Assembly (NCBI GenBank): GCA_038502055.1
Contig: JAXRKN010000042.1
Location: 3,906,001 to 3,970,000 of the forward strand
Source: Tanytarsus gracilentus
Taxonomy: Eukaryota; Arthropoda; Insecta; Diptera; Chironomidae
Reading direction: 5' to 3'
Length of the DNA: 64,000 nucleotides
The notes beneath the pieces are model-generated. The model was not told the origin of the DNA. It worked only from the letters and a program-made list of their open reading frames with translations, and ran no database searches. A program made the position numbers and the translations under genes. This document shows, in pieces, positions 1 through 13,400 of this stretch. Every line of letters starts with the position of its first letter. Position 1 is the first letter of the stretch.

Positions 1-707
1 AACACCCATAGATCTTGAATAATTTTATTTGTTTTTGGACTTTTTATTGAGGAATTTTTTAAAAAAAATTTTCTGAAAAATGAAATATAACACATTAAAA
101 AAGTTTTCCTCCCCTTTAAAAAATTTCCCGCGTACTTTTCTTTGAGTTGTATTAAAAAAAATAAAACTTTTTTTATACAACTAATTAATAATGAGAGCTA
201 CATATATTTTTTAATGTTATTAAAGTTCCGAGTTTCAGTTATGGCCATTGTTTGCAAATAGAGAGTTTGGAATGAAAGATCTAAATTTACTGGAATTTGT
301 GTATAAAATTGTCTTAATTATTTCTTAAAAACTTTACAGAAATTTTAACAATTTAAAAAAAAATCTCAATACTTTGTAATTTATTTACTTGAACATATTA
401 AACTTTATTCTCTTTAGGTCACAGAAATTATAATACTCCTGCAAAAATAAAACGACTTTCGTTTTGTGAATTTACTTTTATAAATATTTTAAACTTTACT
501 TAAAACATTCTGTTATCTGAAACACTTTTTTGTGACATGAAAAAGCTTTTTGTTAGATTATCTTAAAGAACAAACAGAATTTTAATTTTTTATATACTTG
601 ATTGATTTGATAGAAAGAGGGAATTATTTGGGAATTATAAGGCACATTCTTTGAAGCAGAAAAATAATCGGCTGAAAAAGAATTTATCGAACTTTATACC
701 TTTAAAA

Positions 708-839
708 AATTTCCTAATTATTTGAATTATTGATAATGATAATGATAATAAGGATTGGGTCACTTCGCAAGTCTTTCAACTTGGACAGACGCAAACCAGC
801 GCAGCTTCCGTCCTTAATTTCCTAATTATTTGAATTATT
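708..839. repeat. 24-base direct repeat flanking an 84-base insert
   Basis: The same 24 bases occur at 708-731 and 816-839. Between them lie 84 bases of clearly higher GC content than the surroundings (732-815). They start with a short GATAAT repeat and then run from AAGGATTGGG to CCGTCCTT. AAGGA near the left and TCCTT at the right end are complementary. The arrangement fits a small insertion with a target duplication, or a local duplication; I cannot tell which. Confidence 0.5.
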
Positions 840-1084
840 TAAATAACTAGGAAGTTTAGTGGTCGCAAAGACCCCGAGGAAAAATAATTTATATGGAAAG
901 TTAACTTTGAAATTTTCAATATTGCTTTAATAATATATTTTTGTGAATTATCTTAAAACTTTGAAATCACTTTGAAATATCGAGAACTGAAGGATTGAGA
1001 ATTTAGTTAACTACACGTGGTCCTTGTGACGAGGATAATTAATTTTGAATGTGGACTTTCAAAGATTAAAATCTCGTTTTTTAT

Positions 1085-1090
1085 GGGGGG

Positions 1091-1136
<46 letters not shown>
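1085..1136. repeat. Homopolymer: 9 G, A, then 42 T
   Basis: Nine G are followed by one A and 42 consecutive T, then an A-rich stretch. On the minus strand this reads as a long poly(A), so it could be an old retroposed tail, a plain homopolymer, or a sequencing or assembly artefact. Its length is probably not reliable. Confidence 0.7.
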
Positions 1137-1143
<7 letters not shown>

Positions 1144-2256
1144 AAAAAAAAAAAAACTGTATTTACCATATGAAATTTCGAATAAAGTTTTTTGAACTAA
1201 TTAAACTTTCTTGAAAACTAAAAGGTTAATTAAAAAGGAAGTAATTTACTTTAACTTAAAGCTAAATGCGATTTTTATTCAGTGTTTGTGCGTAACTAAA
1301 GAATAAGAATTGAGCCGTTGGCAAATATTTTTTACTGTCCATCAATTTATATTTAATTTTTTTAACCTTCGTGGAACCTTCTATAGTGAATAAACCATGC
1401 ATCACTTATCTTCCTCGTTCAAAGCTTTACCATGCTATTTCAAATTTGCAATCGAAATGTACATGAGAAAATCAATAAATGCCAAATATATTTGAAAAAT
1501 TGACAGTTGCAACCAAGGATATAAAGCAAATGAGTTTTAGGATTTTATGAAAAAAGCCGGTAATTTTATTTGGTTGTAAAAAGAAAGATTCGGAAAGATT
1601 TTGAATAAAACTCTTAATTGACAATTTTAGGAATTTTCAAAATACTTATGGATATTGAATTAAAAAATCTAAAGATTTTGAGTAATTTAAGATTGAGTTA
1701 GGAAAAATTGCAGCAATTTCATACATGTTGCGCATTCCTTGCTTAAAAAGTTTAGCAATCTGAAGTGAATTAAATTAAAATTCATAATTTTTTTTTTCTT
1801 AAAATGCATCTCGTTTAACCGCATTTACTCTTCATAAAAATTTTCTGCGTTTGCTCACATAATCTTTCATGCAAACATTCAATTTTCAATTATATACCTA
1901 CTCTTCGAGTGCTTTTCATGCTGTAGCAACAATATTTGTTACATTATTAGCAATGAGAAGATATATTTTTTTACACTTGTATCCAAACTCAATATCACAT
2001 GAGAAAAAAATCAGCAACGCTTTAAAACATTAGAGAGACAGACAGAGCAAAAATAAGTGTCTATGCGAAGCGAATAAGAAAAAATGTGAACAAAGTTAAT
2101 CGACATATACGTTGAGGTAGTCTTGGCAGTTAGTTGTGCATCTAAGAAAAAAAAATTACAAAAAAAGTGGTTTTGTTATGTTTTAAGAATATTTCTAACA
2201 ATTGAGAGAAAAATAATGATTTTGCAATAAATTATAAATATCTGCTGTGCCATAAA

Positions 2257-4978
2257 ATGCAACTAAAACTTTTATTTCAATTTTGTGTTGTTGCCTTGTT
2301 TTGTGTGAGAATATATAACGCTGAAGAAGAACTTTTCGAGCTTACAACACGTCTTGACGATCCTCGATATCGATTTTTATTTCACCAACTTCGTGGATTT
2401 ATTTTCAACTCAATCGGAAAAACAAGTAAAAAAACGAAAGGAGTTTTTCTACAAGAAAAATTTTCAAACGATGTACCGTTCCCTTGCAACAAAAAAGTTG
2501 GAATCAGTGAAGAATATCCTGAAAGTGTACATCGTTTAAAACCTGGAGGTAAAGACATAATCGTAACAATAAATTTTAAAATTGAATTGAAGACTAAAAC
2601 ACATGAAATAACATCAATGTGAATTGGAGCAATAAATGATATATCAATAATAAGTAGTAAAGACTTAAACATATCACAACAACTACAATATTCCCTCAAC
2701 AATTTTTCCAAATTTTACAATTTAAGTATTTTATATCATATAAAAATGAGTGCAATGAATTGTGCAAAAAGTTTAAAGTCACACACATAACTTGGACATT
2801 TCTACTTATGTTCATAGAAAAAACCTGTTGCATTAAGAGAAAAAACATGGCAAATGTTTTATTTTAAATTAACCTTTTTAAAATATGCTGTTTTTCTTTG
2901 AATTTTGATAATATTAAAATTAAGACTATGCGTTATGACCTTCGTAAAATCATTTATGCGTAAAAAGTAATTGTAATATTGAGCAAAGAACGACTGGTAG
3001 GAAATTATCTTAGTCCGACCTTTCAGTCAATAACCTTGTTTGAAAAAATCTTTTTCTTTACTGCGTTAAACTTAATTTTTTCAGTTCACATTGAAGTGCT
3101 ACTTCTTCTGAGCCAGTTTTTAATTAAAAGATTTACTGCAAAAACAGCCAGAAGAAAATAAATAATAAAGGCTAAATTAATTAAACTATACCAGTTATTA
3201 GTTTTAACTTTTAACTTATAAAACCAAGTCAGACGTTTCATGATAGTGTGTTCCTCGAGATAATTTTAAGACAACAGTAATGGAGTGACAAAATATTTGA
3301 AAAAATAACGAGCAAATTGTTTTGTTTCACATCTTAAATAAAGCAACAAATGTGCATAAATAAACGCGAATTTTATCAAGGTTAACACCGGCGTTAAAAA
3401 AATTTTCAACATTTGAAATATTTATAATTGTAATATAATAGGAGCACAATTTTTAAAATTTCTGTAATGACCGTAATTTTAATGTATTCCAAAAAGATAT
3501 TTCTGTGATTGGAGCCATGGGTGATTCGTTGACATGCAGGTGAAGTATTGCTGGAGATTTACCTAGCATCTAGTGTGTGAATATGAAATACTTATTTCTA
3601 AAATTGAACAACAGCACGGGTGCGATGGCCGAAAAAATAAGGGAACTTTCAATGGAAAATCGAGGGTTGGCGTGGAGCATCGGAGGACAGTGGAGCTGGC
3701 GCAATGCTACAACTCTTCCTAACATTTTGAAAGAATTCAATCCTTCTGTAAGTTATTTTCCACTATTTGTAAATTTCAAGTAAAAACCTATTCTTCAATT
3801 AAGCTTGTCGGCTATTCTCTTGACGATTCATTTCCGTTTCACAAAGCATCACAGTTAAATGTTGCTGAGATAGGTGCAGTCTCATCCGATCTCCCTTTTA
3901 TGGTAGGAATATTTTTCTTTAATTCATTATAAGTTTTTTATTTTTCAATAACTTGTTGCATTAAGGCCAAAGTGCTAGTAAAAAGGATACAAAACGACAA
4001 ACGAATTAATTTCAAACGAGATTGGAAAATGATAACAATAACAATTGGAGGTAAATTTTAATGTTTGATGTTGAAATTTTGAGTAAATTATTAAAGATTT
4101 GATATTGCAGGAAATGACATCTGCAGCTTTATATGTCTAATGAAAAATCCTGAAATGCTTCCTGAAAATCATAGAATATCTTTAACGAAAACATTGCGAT
4201 ACCTGAAAAATAATTTACCGAGAACATTTGTTAATATAGTTAGCGTTCCAAGTGTCGAGACGGTGATGTTGTTGCCAAAAAAACCAGAAATTTGCAGATT
4301 TATTCATAGAGGTTTGTTTTGCACTCCTAGAGCTCAAAAAGTTGGCTTAAGTTTCGATACCTGATCTAAAATTGAAATCTTCTTCAATTTCTTCATACGC
4401 AAAAAGGAAAAAATCTAAATTAATTACTCAGTTGTAAATCAAATATAATAAAGGAATTTTTTACTTTCTTTAGGAGAGTGTGCCTGTTGGGTTGGAACAA
4501 TATCAAATGTTACTAGAGATTTGAGAGAAAGGTTAAACAAAGCTTAATAAAAAAAGTAATTTTTAAAACTATTATCATATTTTCAGATGGAAAAAGATTC
4601 AGGAAAAATTTGTAGCTGTCGAAGAAGAGGTAGCAAAGCTTAAAGAATTTAGAAGCTTAAAAGAATTTGCTGTTGTTTATCAACCATTTACCACTAACGT
4701 ATCGGTGAGTGCATATACTATTATATAATTAAAAGTTCAAAAATCCTTCAATTATAATTATATTTTAGCTTTCCATAAATGGGAAAAGAGATCTTTCGCT
4801 TTTATCTTTTGACTGCTTTCATTTGAGTCAAAAGGGAAACGCATATGCAGGAGTTTCTTTGTGGAATAATCTCCTGCAAACTGCTGATAAAAAATCACGA
4901 AACTGGCAAAGTCCGTTAAAAAAATTTTTGTGTCCTACAAGAGATCATCCATACCTTTTTACATACGATAATAGCTGA
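2257..4978 (+). CDS. Secreted GDSL lipase, phospholipase B1 family
   Basis: Predicted phospholipase B / GDSL lipase that cleaves acyl esters of phospholipids, probably outside the cell or in the gut lumen. Exons: 2257-2548, 3497-3539, 3615-3747, 3804-3902, 3966-4050, 4111-4311, 4474-4531, 4587-4704, 4769-4978, giving 412 residues, the usual length for insect single-domain members. A signal peptide fills residues 1-22. Block I is IGAMGDSLT with catalytic Ser108. The oxyanion-hole motif GGND is at 217-220. The last block is DCFHLS, with catalytic Asp358 and His361. After GDSLT the protein reads CSTG where the family usually has AGxG. The acceptor before exon 2 has a weak pyrimidine tract, but it restores the frame and the expected PGDI-VIGAMGDS junction. 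A poly(A) signal AATAAA lies at 4994-4999. The family call is strong; the substrate is unknown. Confidence 0.92.
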
Positions 4979-7900
4979 GTTTCTGTTTAGTTAAATAAAC
5001 GATTAGTTTTTACTCCTTACTGTTAGAGTTTTTTCTATACAATTTTTTTTGAGCTCTCGATATATTGTATGTACTTGCAAAACTTTTAGTCTTATATAGT
5101 CAAAATATATAGGATATTCAAAATTAAATTTGAAATATTTTTGGTGTTTTATTTATTTTTGTTGAAATTAAATTAAACAAAACCAAGGTCGAACCTTGCG
5201 GCATTTATTCCGTATAAAAAAGGAAAATTACAATTTTGTCGACTTCTGTTGTTGAAAAACTCATTTATGATATTCTCATTTCTTTTTTGAATGCTTTGGC
5301 GGAGTGATGTTTTTGTTCTGAAAGTTCTTCAGGCTATTCATGTCGTTTCGACTCAACCATTTTTAAGTGCAACTCACCAGGGTTGGAACCTTAAATGTGC
5401 CACTTTCCGTCCATTAGCGGAAATAGACTCCTTGTAAGGAACTTCTTTACTGACCTTCTTTACTTAAAATAATGTATTGGCCATGACTCAACATGCATCA
5501 ACCTAAGTGAACAAAATATTTAATAACATGTAAAATTAATTTTTGCGCCGCAACATCAGCATGAGGGTTTTGATAAAAAAAATATGTTACATTTGGAAGG
5601 TATATTATATTCATACTTTAGCCAAAAGGATCCAGCAGAACATTATGAATATGTTTTTCATTTGCAAAAATATAAAAGTATAACATGACAAGGAAATTTA
5701 AAAGTTTAGAATCAATTAAAAAAGGTAGGTTTAACTTACAGATAGAGCATGAAACAAAATAAACACTCATTTTCAATACTTTAACAAAGCACGTTTAAAA
5801 GTTTTCGAAAGGAAATTTATCTGGAAATTTCTTCAGCAGCAATATGAACATAATAAATATTTAAATTTTAATCACGGACTTTTCAGCTCATGTATTTGCT
5901 TTCAGAAATTAAAGGTAAAATAAAAATAAATGTTTTCTCATAAAACAAAAGCGAAAACCAATTATTTTTATTAAATTGAATCCCTTTACGTATTTTCTCC
6001 CTATTTATTTTGATGAAAAAGTGCGTACATGTACTAATGGACACAAAAAAACGGAGATAAGTTGTTCAAAAACAGAATGCTGTTCATCATTGAGCATAAT
6101 TATTATGTTTCATTTTCATAATTTAAAGGATATAATTCACACAAGGATAAAGCAAATTTGCATAAAATTCATATTCCCTAAAATTTATAACTCAGATTGG
6201 AATTAAAAACGGTGAAAATTCTAATGACTACATGATGTAATTTTTCTTTTAAATCAAAACCAGCAAATCAATCATATAAAACTCCACTTTTTTGTGAAAG
6301 AATTTTAAGGAGAAATTTTTATCGAAACAGACAACGGCCGGCGTGCCACCTACAAACTTTCTAGTTGTCAAATATTTATCATTTTAAAATAATCAAAATA
6401 ACGTCCATGTCAAGGAATATATATCAAATTTTTATTATACTTTTCTTGTCAACATCGTGAAACTATTTTGCATGGATTTTGTAGAAAAAAGAGTGTAAAT
6501 TATTTATTAAATAATAAAGAGAGTCTCAGGAAAACACATCAATATATAAATCATTATATGTATGTGCTTTGCTTTGCCGACGTCTTACCTGTGCATTGTG
6601 CAATGTTTCATACCCAACACAATTATAAAATATTCAACAGCATATCCGAATGTGCGCGTGTCTTGGTTTTTACAAAAAGAGTTCTCAGTTTTAATACTCT
6701 ATAGAAGATATCCATTAATACCGCGAAGCTCTGAATAAAAAAAAATATTTATTTAAAAGTATTTTGATGCGGATAAGAGCAAGATTTTGAATTTTGTGTT
6801 GAAATCAAATAATAAATTACACGGGAATTTAAATGGATTTTTTTTTTGAAATTTAGGGTAATTTTAGCGCTTGAAAAGAAAAATGTTTTCATAAGCTATG
6901 AGAAGCAACAATTTTTATCTGTAAATACAATACACGGCAACAATATAAGCTCAAAAATATTCGTTCACATCCACACAGATAAATTCTACCAATTTCACGT
7001 TCTCGCTGAGTTTGCGTACTTGCTTTTGGGTACTGGATGCTAAAGGAAAATATAAAGAGAAAAAATTTTGTTGTATTATTCAGTGTTACTAAAAATTTCT
7101 TTACATCGTGCAGAGTCATCGTCAGTTTTTCGCCCTCTTAACTTCTAAAAAATTTAAACAAAGTTAAATACTAAATTTAAAGTGACAAAGTGAACAATTA
7201 AACATTGAAGAAACATATATCTGTAACAGCAAGACATCAAAGTTTCTCTTGTGAATGATGTAAACATATTCCATATTCTTTAAGAACATTTTAACTATTC
7301 ATCTAATGCTACGTGGCTTTAGAACATTTTAAAAAACTTCGAATTTTGTGTGAAAAAAAGTTGGTTAAAGCTCAAAACTACGCCATATTGATTGTGAACC
7401 ACTTGTTAGAACCACACAAAGATTTTAGAGCATCATACTAAAAGCAACAAGCTACTGGAAATATATTTTCCTCTTATAGCTAAAATTGACAAGTTTCCAT
7501 ATCGAGCAAGACAAGTGAGAGCGAGTGAAAAATTGTTTGCAAAGAAAAAATAAAAATTGATACGATAAGACAAAAAACTGAGGAAACATAGGAAGGTAGA
7601 AAACATTTTATTGATTTTGTCTGTAAATGAAAAAACTTCGCTTTCTTGAATAATTGTGCAATATTCAAAAATATATGCTAAATTTGTTAGAAGTAATTAA
7701 TTTTCTCGGTGCTTATAAGTAAATTAACAGTTTTGAAGTGCCATCTAAAAGTTTATGTGAGCATAAGAACCTCACTTAAAAAGCAACAATAAATTTTCAC
7801 ATAAAGAGAACGAAGAGCAACAAGCGAAATCCAACCAGAGAGACATAATCATGTTTGGGTGAGAGAAATTTTCATCATTATTGAACAAATAAAAGTTTTC

Positions 7901-8909
7901 TTCTTGTTATTTTTTGCGTGAAAATTTTCTAAAACCAAGAGGAATATATATATATATTTTGTAATGTGAACATATATTTTTTATATGTTAATTACACAGC
8001 AATAAAGTTTCATATGAAAAAAAACTATGCACACTTATACTACAACATTTTACGGGTAAAATTTCCAGTTTTCCAATAAACTTTCCCTCGTCATATATAC
8101 ACTTTTCCATTCCTTCCCTTTGTTATATCGCTTCTCATCTTTACCCCTTAAAGAGACAATATGAACAGCACCAAAACTGTGAAAAAACAATGATTAATTT
8201 TTAATGTCATTTTTGAGTCAGCATTATTCTTAATTTGAACAACTTTTTTTGAATGGCAAATTTGATTAGGAAAAAATTATTTTTTTACCTTTATGATAAT
8301 GAAAAAATGTGCGTTTTGCAATGTTGTCTTCTTAAACGTGATCTTAGTCAAATTAATCTTTTTAATTTGTCCTTGAGTGTCGAGCGTTTTTTGAACTAGT
8401 GTTCTTCACAAGTCCGCATCTTTTTATTTTGTTTACGTGTGGAAGAATTATGAATAAACAAAAAAGTCCACTTTTAAAATTTGGTTGCTCGAAAGTATCT
8501 TATATCAAATTTTTCAATCATAATTTAGAAGACAATCATAATTTATCCTCCAATTATTTTCATATTTATATGTATTAGTCAGAATAGCCAGTTTAGTTCT
8601 TTGTGGTTGAAACAGGTGGTTGAAAGAAATTTAGTTAAAAAGTAACTTCATTCTTCTGTCCGTTACAAAAAACTCCAAACAATAACTTCACTTTACAATG
8701 ATTTCACATAGTTCACTCCACTACGTTTTATAAGAAAAATTATCGTTTGAAAAATTAAATTTGTTTCAAAACTGAAACACGGATAAATTTGAACGTTTAA
8801 CGCCAAACAAAAGATAATGTAGACAATTAATAATTTAAATTAAAATTTAGTTAAATTTTACTATAACATGTTATAACAGCTATTTTTAAAAATGGTTCCA
8901 AAAGTCTAA
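4979..8909. other. AT-rich intergenic region, no gene seen
   Basis: Apart from the lipase poly(A) signal I find nothing coding. The open frames here are short, lack splice logic and resemble no family I know. There are short TA runs (about 7940-7960). The region may belong to upstream regulatory DNA of heph, but nothing in the sequence proves it. Confidence 0.55.
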
Positions 8910-10441
8910 AAAAATGTTTCAAAACCCACTAGTGGGTGTTGCCGCGTAACCCATCGTTTCAGAACTGATTTTTGATTTGAAAATGAAGTGTATAAATAAA
9001 TCAGTTTAAGTCAATCCGGACATTTTGGTTAATCCAAACAGTTATAGCTTTAAAAATAAGTTTAGTAAACAAAATTTTGATGACTTTACGACTTATTTTT
9101 GACTCAGGTTTTAAGAACCTTAATCCTAAGTATCTCCCACCTATTTCATCGTAATCTGCATCTATATAAAAAATGGACATTATGGCTGTCCTATGGTCAC
9201 GACTCGAAAAATTCTTAGTGCCCTATAACTCTAGCTGCAAAAAAGTAAATTTTAGCAATATTCTGTTTTTTACTCGGCCCAACTGAAATTTTATTTCAAG
9301 CATTAAAAAGGGAAATGAGAAACGAATCTTCTTAATACATACTCATAGAAGACTGCAAAAACGTCAGTACTCACCGTACACACATAATTTTTTCGTAAAA
9401 AAATACTATAAATAATAAAACCGATTCGGCTAATTTGATTTTACCGTCATTCTCAGTGTCAACGAGATTCTTATTAAGCACCATTTAGTTGTCTGAGCCA
9501 TGACATGAATGGGACAGTTCACTTCAGGAACGGAAAAATGTTTTAATATTTATCATTTTGTCATTAAAATCAACCTATGAGTCAATTCAATAAATTTAAA
9601 AAATTTATTATCAAATTATGAAAGTATTCCTAACCCACTGTTAGATGGCTATTTAAAGTTAAATGAAAAATTGCAAAACAGTAAGAAAACCCTTCTTTGC
9701 GTCGTTAAACATTTTGTTGCAATTCATTTTTAGTGCAACACACTCGCGCGTAAATGCTCAATTTTCCATCTGTTAGAGATTTCATTTTCCTGACTCTGTG
9801 ACAAAGGGCTTTTGCCAGATGAACCATTGCTCTAGATCCTAGAGTACTGACTTTTCATTTTTTATTCGGCCACTGACAATCATAATTGAAAAACAAAGAT
9901 ATTTTATGAGTCATATACATGTTGAATTTTTAGTGTAGCCCACACAAGGTGTGGTAACACTGTGTATGCTCATCTTTCCGTCCATCTGTCCGTCTGCACC
10001 TTGCAGAACTTGGTCCCTGAGATAGCAAATTTTTTCGTAAGGCTTCATGGGTATTGTTGAACTCTTGATTGGACCAGGAATCGATTGGCATTTATTTTTT
10101 TTAGTAATGTCCGTTATGGTCGACCAGTAGTGCCACGGACAGCAAAAATGTCTATTTTACAGAACTATGACTTCATGTATCTAGTTGAACTCGTCTCTTG
10201 ATGCCGAGTAAGATGGAGTAAGTTCGAGGTACTTAAGACTTAGGTTCATAAAGCCTAGAGTCAAATATAAGTAGTAAGGTCAAATTCTAAAAATGTTGCC
10301 TGCTAAACTTATTTTTAAAGCTATAACTGTTTGGATTAACCAAAATGTCCGGATTGATTTTTTATGCAGTTGATTTTCAAACACTGATCTGATATGTTGG
10401 GTTAGGCTACAACACCCACGTGTGGGTTTTGAAACATTTTT
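8910..10441. mobile_element. Non-autonomous element with ~245-base inverted ends
   Basis: The left end (8910 to about 9155) and the right end (about 10200 to 10441) are inverted copies of each other. They include a perfect 55-base match: 9011-9065 against the reverse complement of 10303-10357. The outer ends read AAAAATGTTTCAAAACCCAC on both sides. No transposase frame is present, so the element cannot move itself. The interior holds, in reverse orientation, pieces of the unit found again at 29.48 and 39.64-40.2 kb: the end motif TTTTTAGTGTAGCCCAC near 9928, a CCGTCC/CTGTCC stretch, and two copies of the ATGAAGCC/GAGTTCAAC unit (about 10040-10200). A forward piece is at about 9170-9230. The element therefore looks like an inverted duplication of a repeat unit. 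I could not define a target-site duplication with confidence. Confidence 0.8.
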
Positions 10442-13400
10442 AAATAATTTTTTAAAATAATTGATTATTTCTATTTATTTAATTACGCAAAATACTGATT
10501 CAATGTGAATGAATAGCAACACCCACGTAAAGGGTTTCACGAATGTATATGATTTTCAAAGCGCAAAGTGTTCTTCTTTCCTGCAAGTGAGTTTCGTAGT
10601 CTCGTTAAAAACATTAAAATCAAATTTCTATCGGGAAATAAGATTTTATGAAGGTAGAAAATTAAATATGAAACTGAGCAAAATAATATGACAGGTAATG
10701 TTTTGTATATTTTTAGAAATAAAATAAATTCATTTTTCTGTTGTTGCATTATATGTCAACCATGACACATCTTACAACGAGTAAATTAAAATTAAATCTT
10801 AATTGCAACTGTTTAAGTTACATGATACAATAATTATATTTTGATTGAAAAGTAATAAAGAAGAAATGATCCAATTGTCATTTTTATTCAGAATGAGCAT
10901 TGATATTCAAAATTGCCACTTAATGAGACAATTCCTCGCCACATTAAGACACGGTTGTTTTTCTCTAAAGCTGTATTCTCTTTTATTTATTCAGTGATGT
11001 CATACGCATGAGTGTATCAGATTTTTCCTGTATACTTTTTCTCACAAGCCAAACATACAGATAAAATTAACACATGATTTATCACTATTAGAGTGCTCTG
11101 ACTTTTAATTAAGAATTCTAATGATCTAAATGGTTTGTAAATTTCAGCAAATACTTTAAATCAAATTAAGTAAAATTAAAGAAATTTAACTTTAAAATTT
11201 TCACAAGGTATAATGTTTTGCAATGTGAAAAACGGCCATAAGATAAAACTATTTTAACGATAAAAGAAAATGCACTCAAATACAACAAAATGAAAAAAAG
11301 TCGACCTAAACACACAGTAAAATTTACACAGTCAAGAATCTTTTTGGATGTACAAAATTGCTCGATTCCCGCACGTTTTGATGGCCAATCATCACTTGCG
11401 ATTGTGTATGTGAGTTAATTCAATTCATGAGATCACACAAATTTGTATTTAGTAAAACTTCGTAATGGTTATTGTAGAATCATAATCGATTAACGTTTCC
11501 TCTTGGCTCTTTGATTTTGTACAAATAATATCCCGATTGACTCCCTAATGATACAAGTATTAAGCAGATTGCCGAAAAGTGTTTATTTTTTTCTTCAAAC
11601 ACATATTTTAACCTGAAACACACTCTTGCACACTAATGCCGCTACCGCGTTCACCATGCAGCGTGCGTAAATTTTTGTATATGAATGTCTGTTTCTTTTT
11701 ATTGTTATGTTCATATGTGTTAAAAATATATCCAATCCAATATTACACATGAATTGAGTCGCTCGCACACCAGCAGTGATCGCGGTTAAATGTAGAGAGA
11801 AGAGAAAAAAGTTATTGTGTTTTAGTTTGAAATATTGAAATACTATACACGAAAATTTAGTTGAAAAATGTGCTGTCGCGGAGTCAGTATTCGTTTTTAG
11901 TTCTTCGAAAGAAATCTCATCTTATTTTGTCAAGAAAAATTTGCTTCATCTTAATTTTCTATTAATCAAAATTTCCGTCACATAAATCTTAAAAACACAT
12001 CAACGAAGGAATTAAATTTAGTGGTTGATCTTAGCGATTGTGAAATTATTGGAAGAGCAAAGTGTTGAAAAAGTTTATGAGCAGTTCATCAAAAGTTAAC
12101 ATGTAAAATTTATTTTAAATTACTGTGATGATAAGTGATTGACCGTATATATTGTGGATAATATATTTTTCTCTGGGGTTGCCACCTCATACATTTTATA
12201 GAGTTCTGAACAGGTGGCAAATTTCTTTAGGACTCCTCTCCTTTAAAATATAAATATATATATGTCAGAAAAAAGATGTACAGTTTGTAACATATAAGTA
12301 AATGATACTAAATAAACTATTTTCAACGCAAAGTTGTCAAAAAATCGTTAGTCCATATCAACATCACAAATTGAAGCGAGAATGTCAGTATGTAAAATAT
12401 ATCATAAAACATATCATGAAAAAATTGTCACTTTCGATTATTAAAAGAGCTCTAATTTAAACAAAAAATTTTTAAAATGTCACGAAGCATTAGATTTTGA
12501 ATGAATAAGCTTTTCCATTTTTCTTTTTTCTTACTTTTCTCCACTTTAGCAGTAAAGTATTTATGATTATAGCCATCAATAGATAAACACTGCTAGCTCA
12601 TTTTTCAATTTAAGTATCACTTGAACACTTCATTAAAACATAATCCTATAGATAAAATATATGAAGTACCAACAATATTTTCAAAGTTTTATAATTAAAA
12701 CATTCAATGGGAATGTATTTTCTCAACTTTTTGGTCATAAATGTTTAATACATAAAATAATTTGAATTTTGTTATTCTATGCAATGATTTTGTTGTAAAC
12801 ATTCATTGTGTTAAAAGTGTATAAAGAAAAGGTTCTCTTCAGTTATATTTTATTAAGTTAGCTAAATTATACACTCAGCCTAAAATATCATTTAGTGTAA
12901 TCAAGTTGAAGACCTTCAAATATTTGAAAAAAATCATCTTTATAAATCTCAATATTTTTCAATGAATCCAATATGACACATCGTTTCAATGACATCATTC
13001 TCAAAAAATTAAGCATCTGTAAGATATTCTTCCTTGGATATTCCATCTAAATCTAGAGATTTATTTTTTAATTAATTATTCCATTGAAAACATCACCTAT
13101 GTATATTTCAAGCATTTTTTTAATATGATGTGTTTTTATTGTCTTCCATATTATTTATTCCTATATAAAATCATTTATCATAACGCCCGATATCGGTTCA
13201 AGGTGTGATTGTCGATTATTTGCGTTTACATATACGATGACGCTGTTCAATGAACACAAACGATTCTGAAGACAGGAAAATATATATGAGTATAATATCG
13301 TACACAAGCAGAATTGTACTTATTTTGGATGATCTCATCAAAAATATTTGTTAAGCAGTCTTTGAACACCTCTCAATAAAAATTTTGAAATGGCAATAAA

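Larger units (their letters stand above)
1..2256. other. Noncoding AT-rich region upstream of the lipase gene
   Basis: No reading frame here looks like a gene. The stretch is very AT-rich. It holds a run of 9 G followed by 42 T (1085-1136) and a 24-base direct repeat around an 84-base insert (708-839); both are listed separately. The final 150 bases before the lipase start should contain its promoter and 5' leader, but I see no clear TATA box. Confidence 0.6.

Noticed and set aside
2112..2125. TGAGGTAGT, the same start as the let-7 microRNA
   Set aside because: Only nine bases match and no hairpin arm pairs with it; coincidence.
5976..7119. Several open frames of 60-80 codons on both strands
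   Set aside because: Short, AT-driven composition, no conserved motif and no splice logic; treated as noise.
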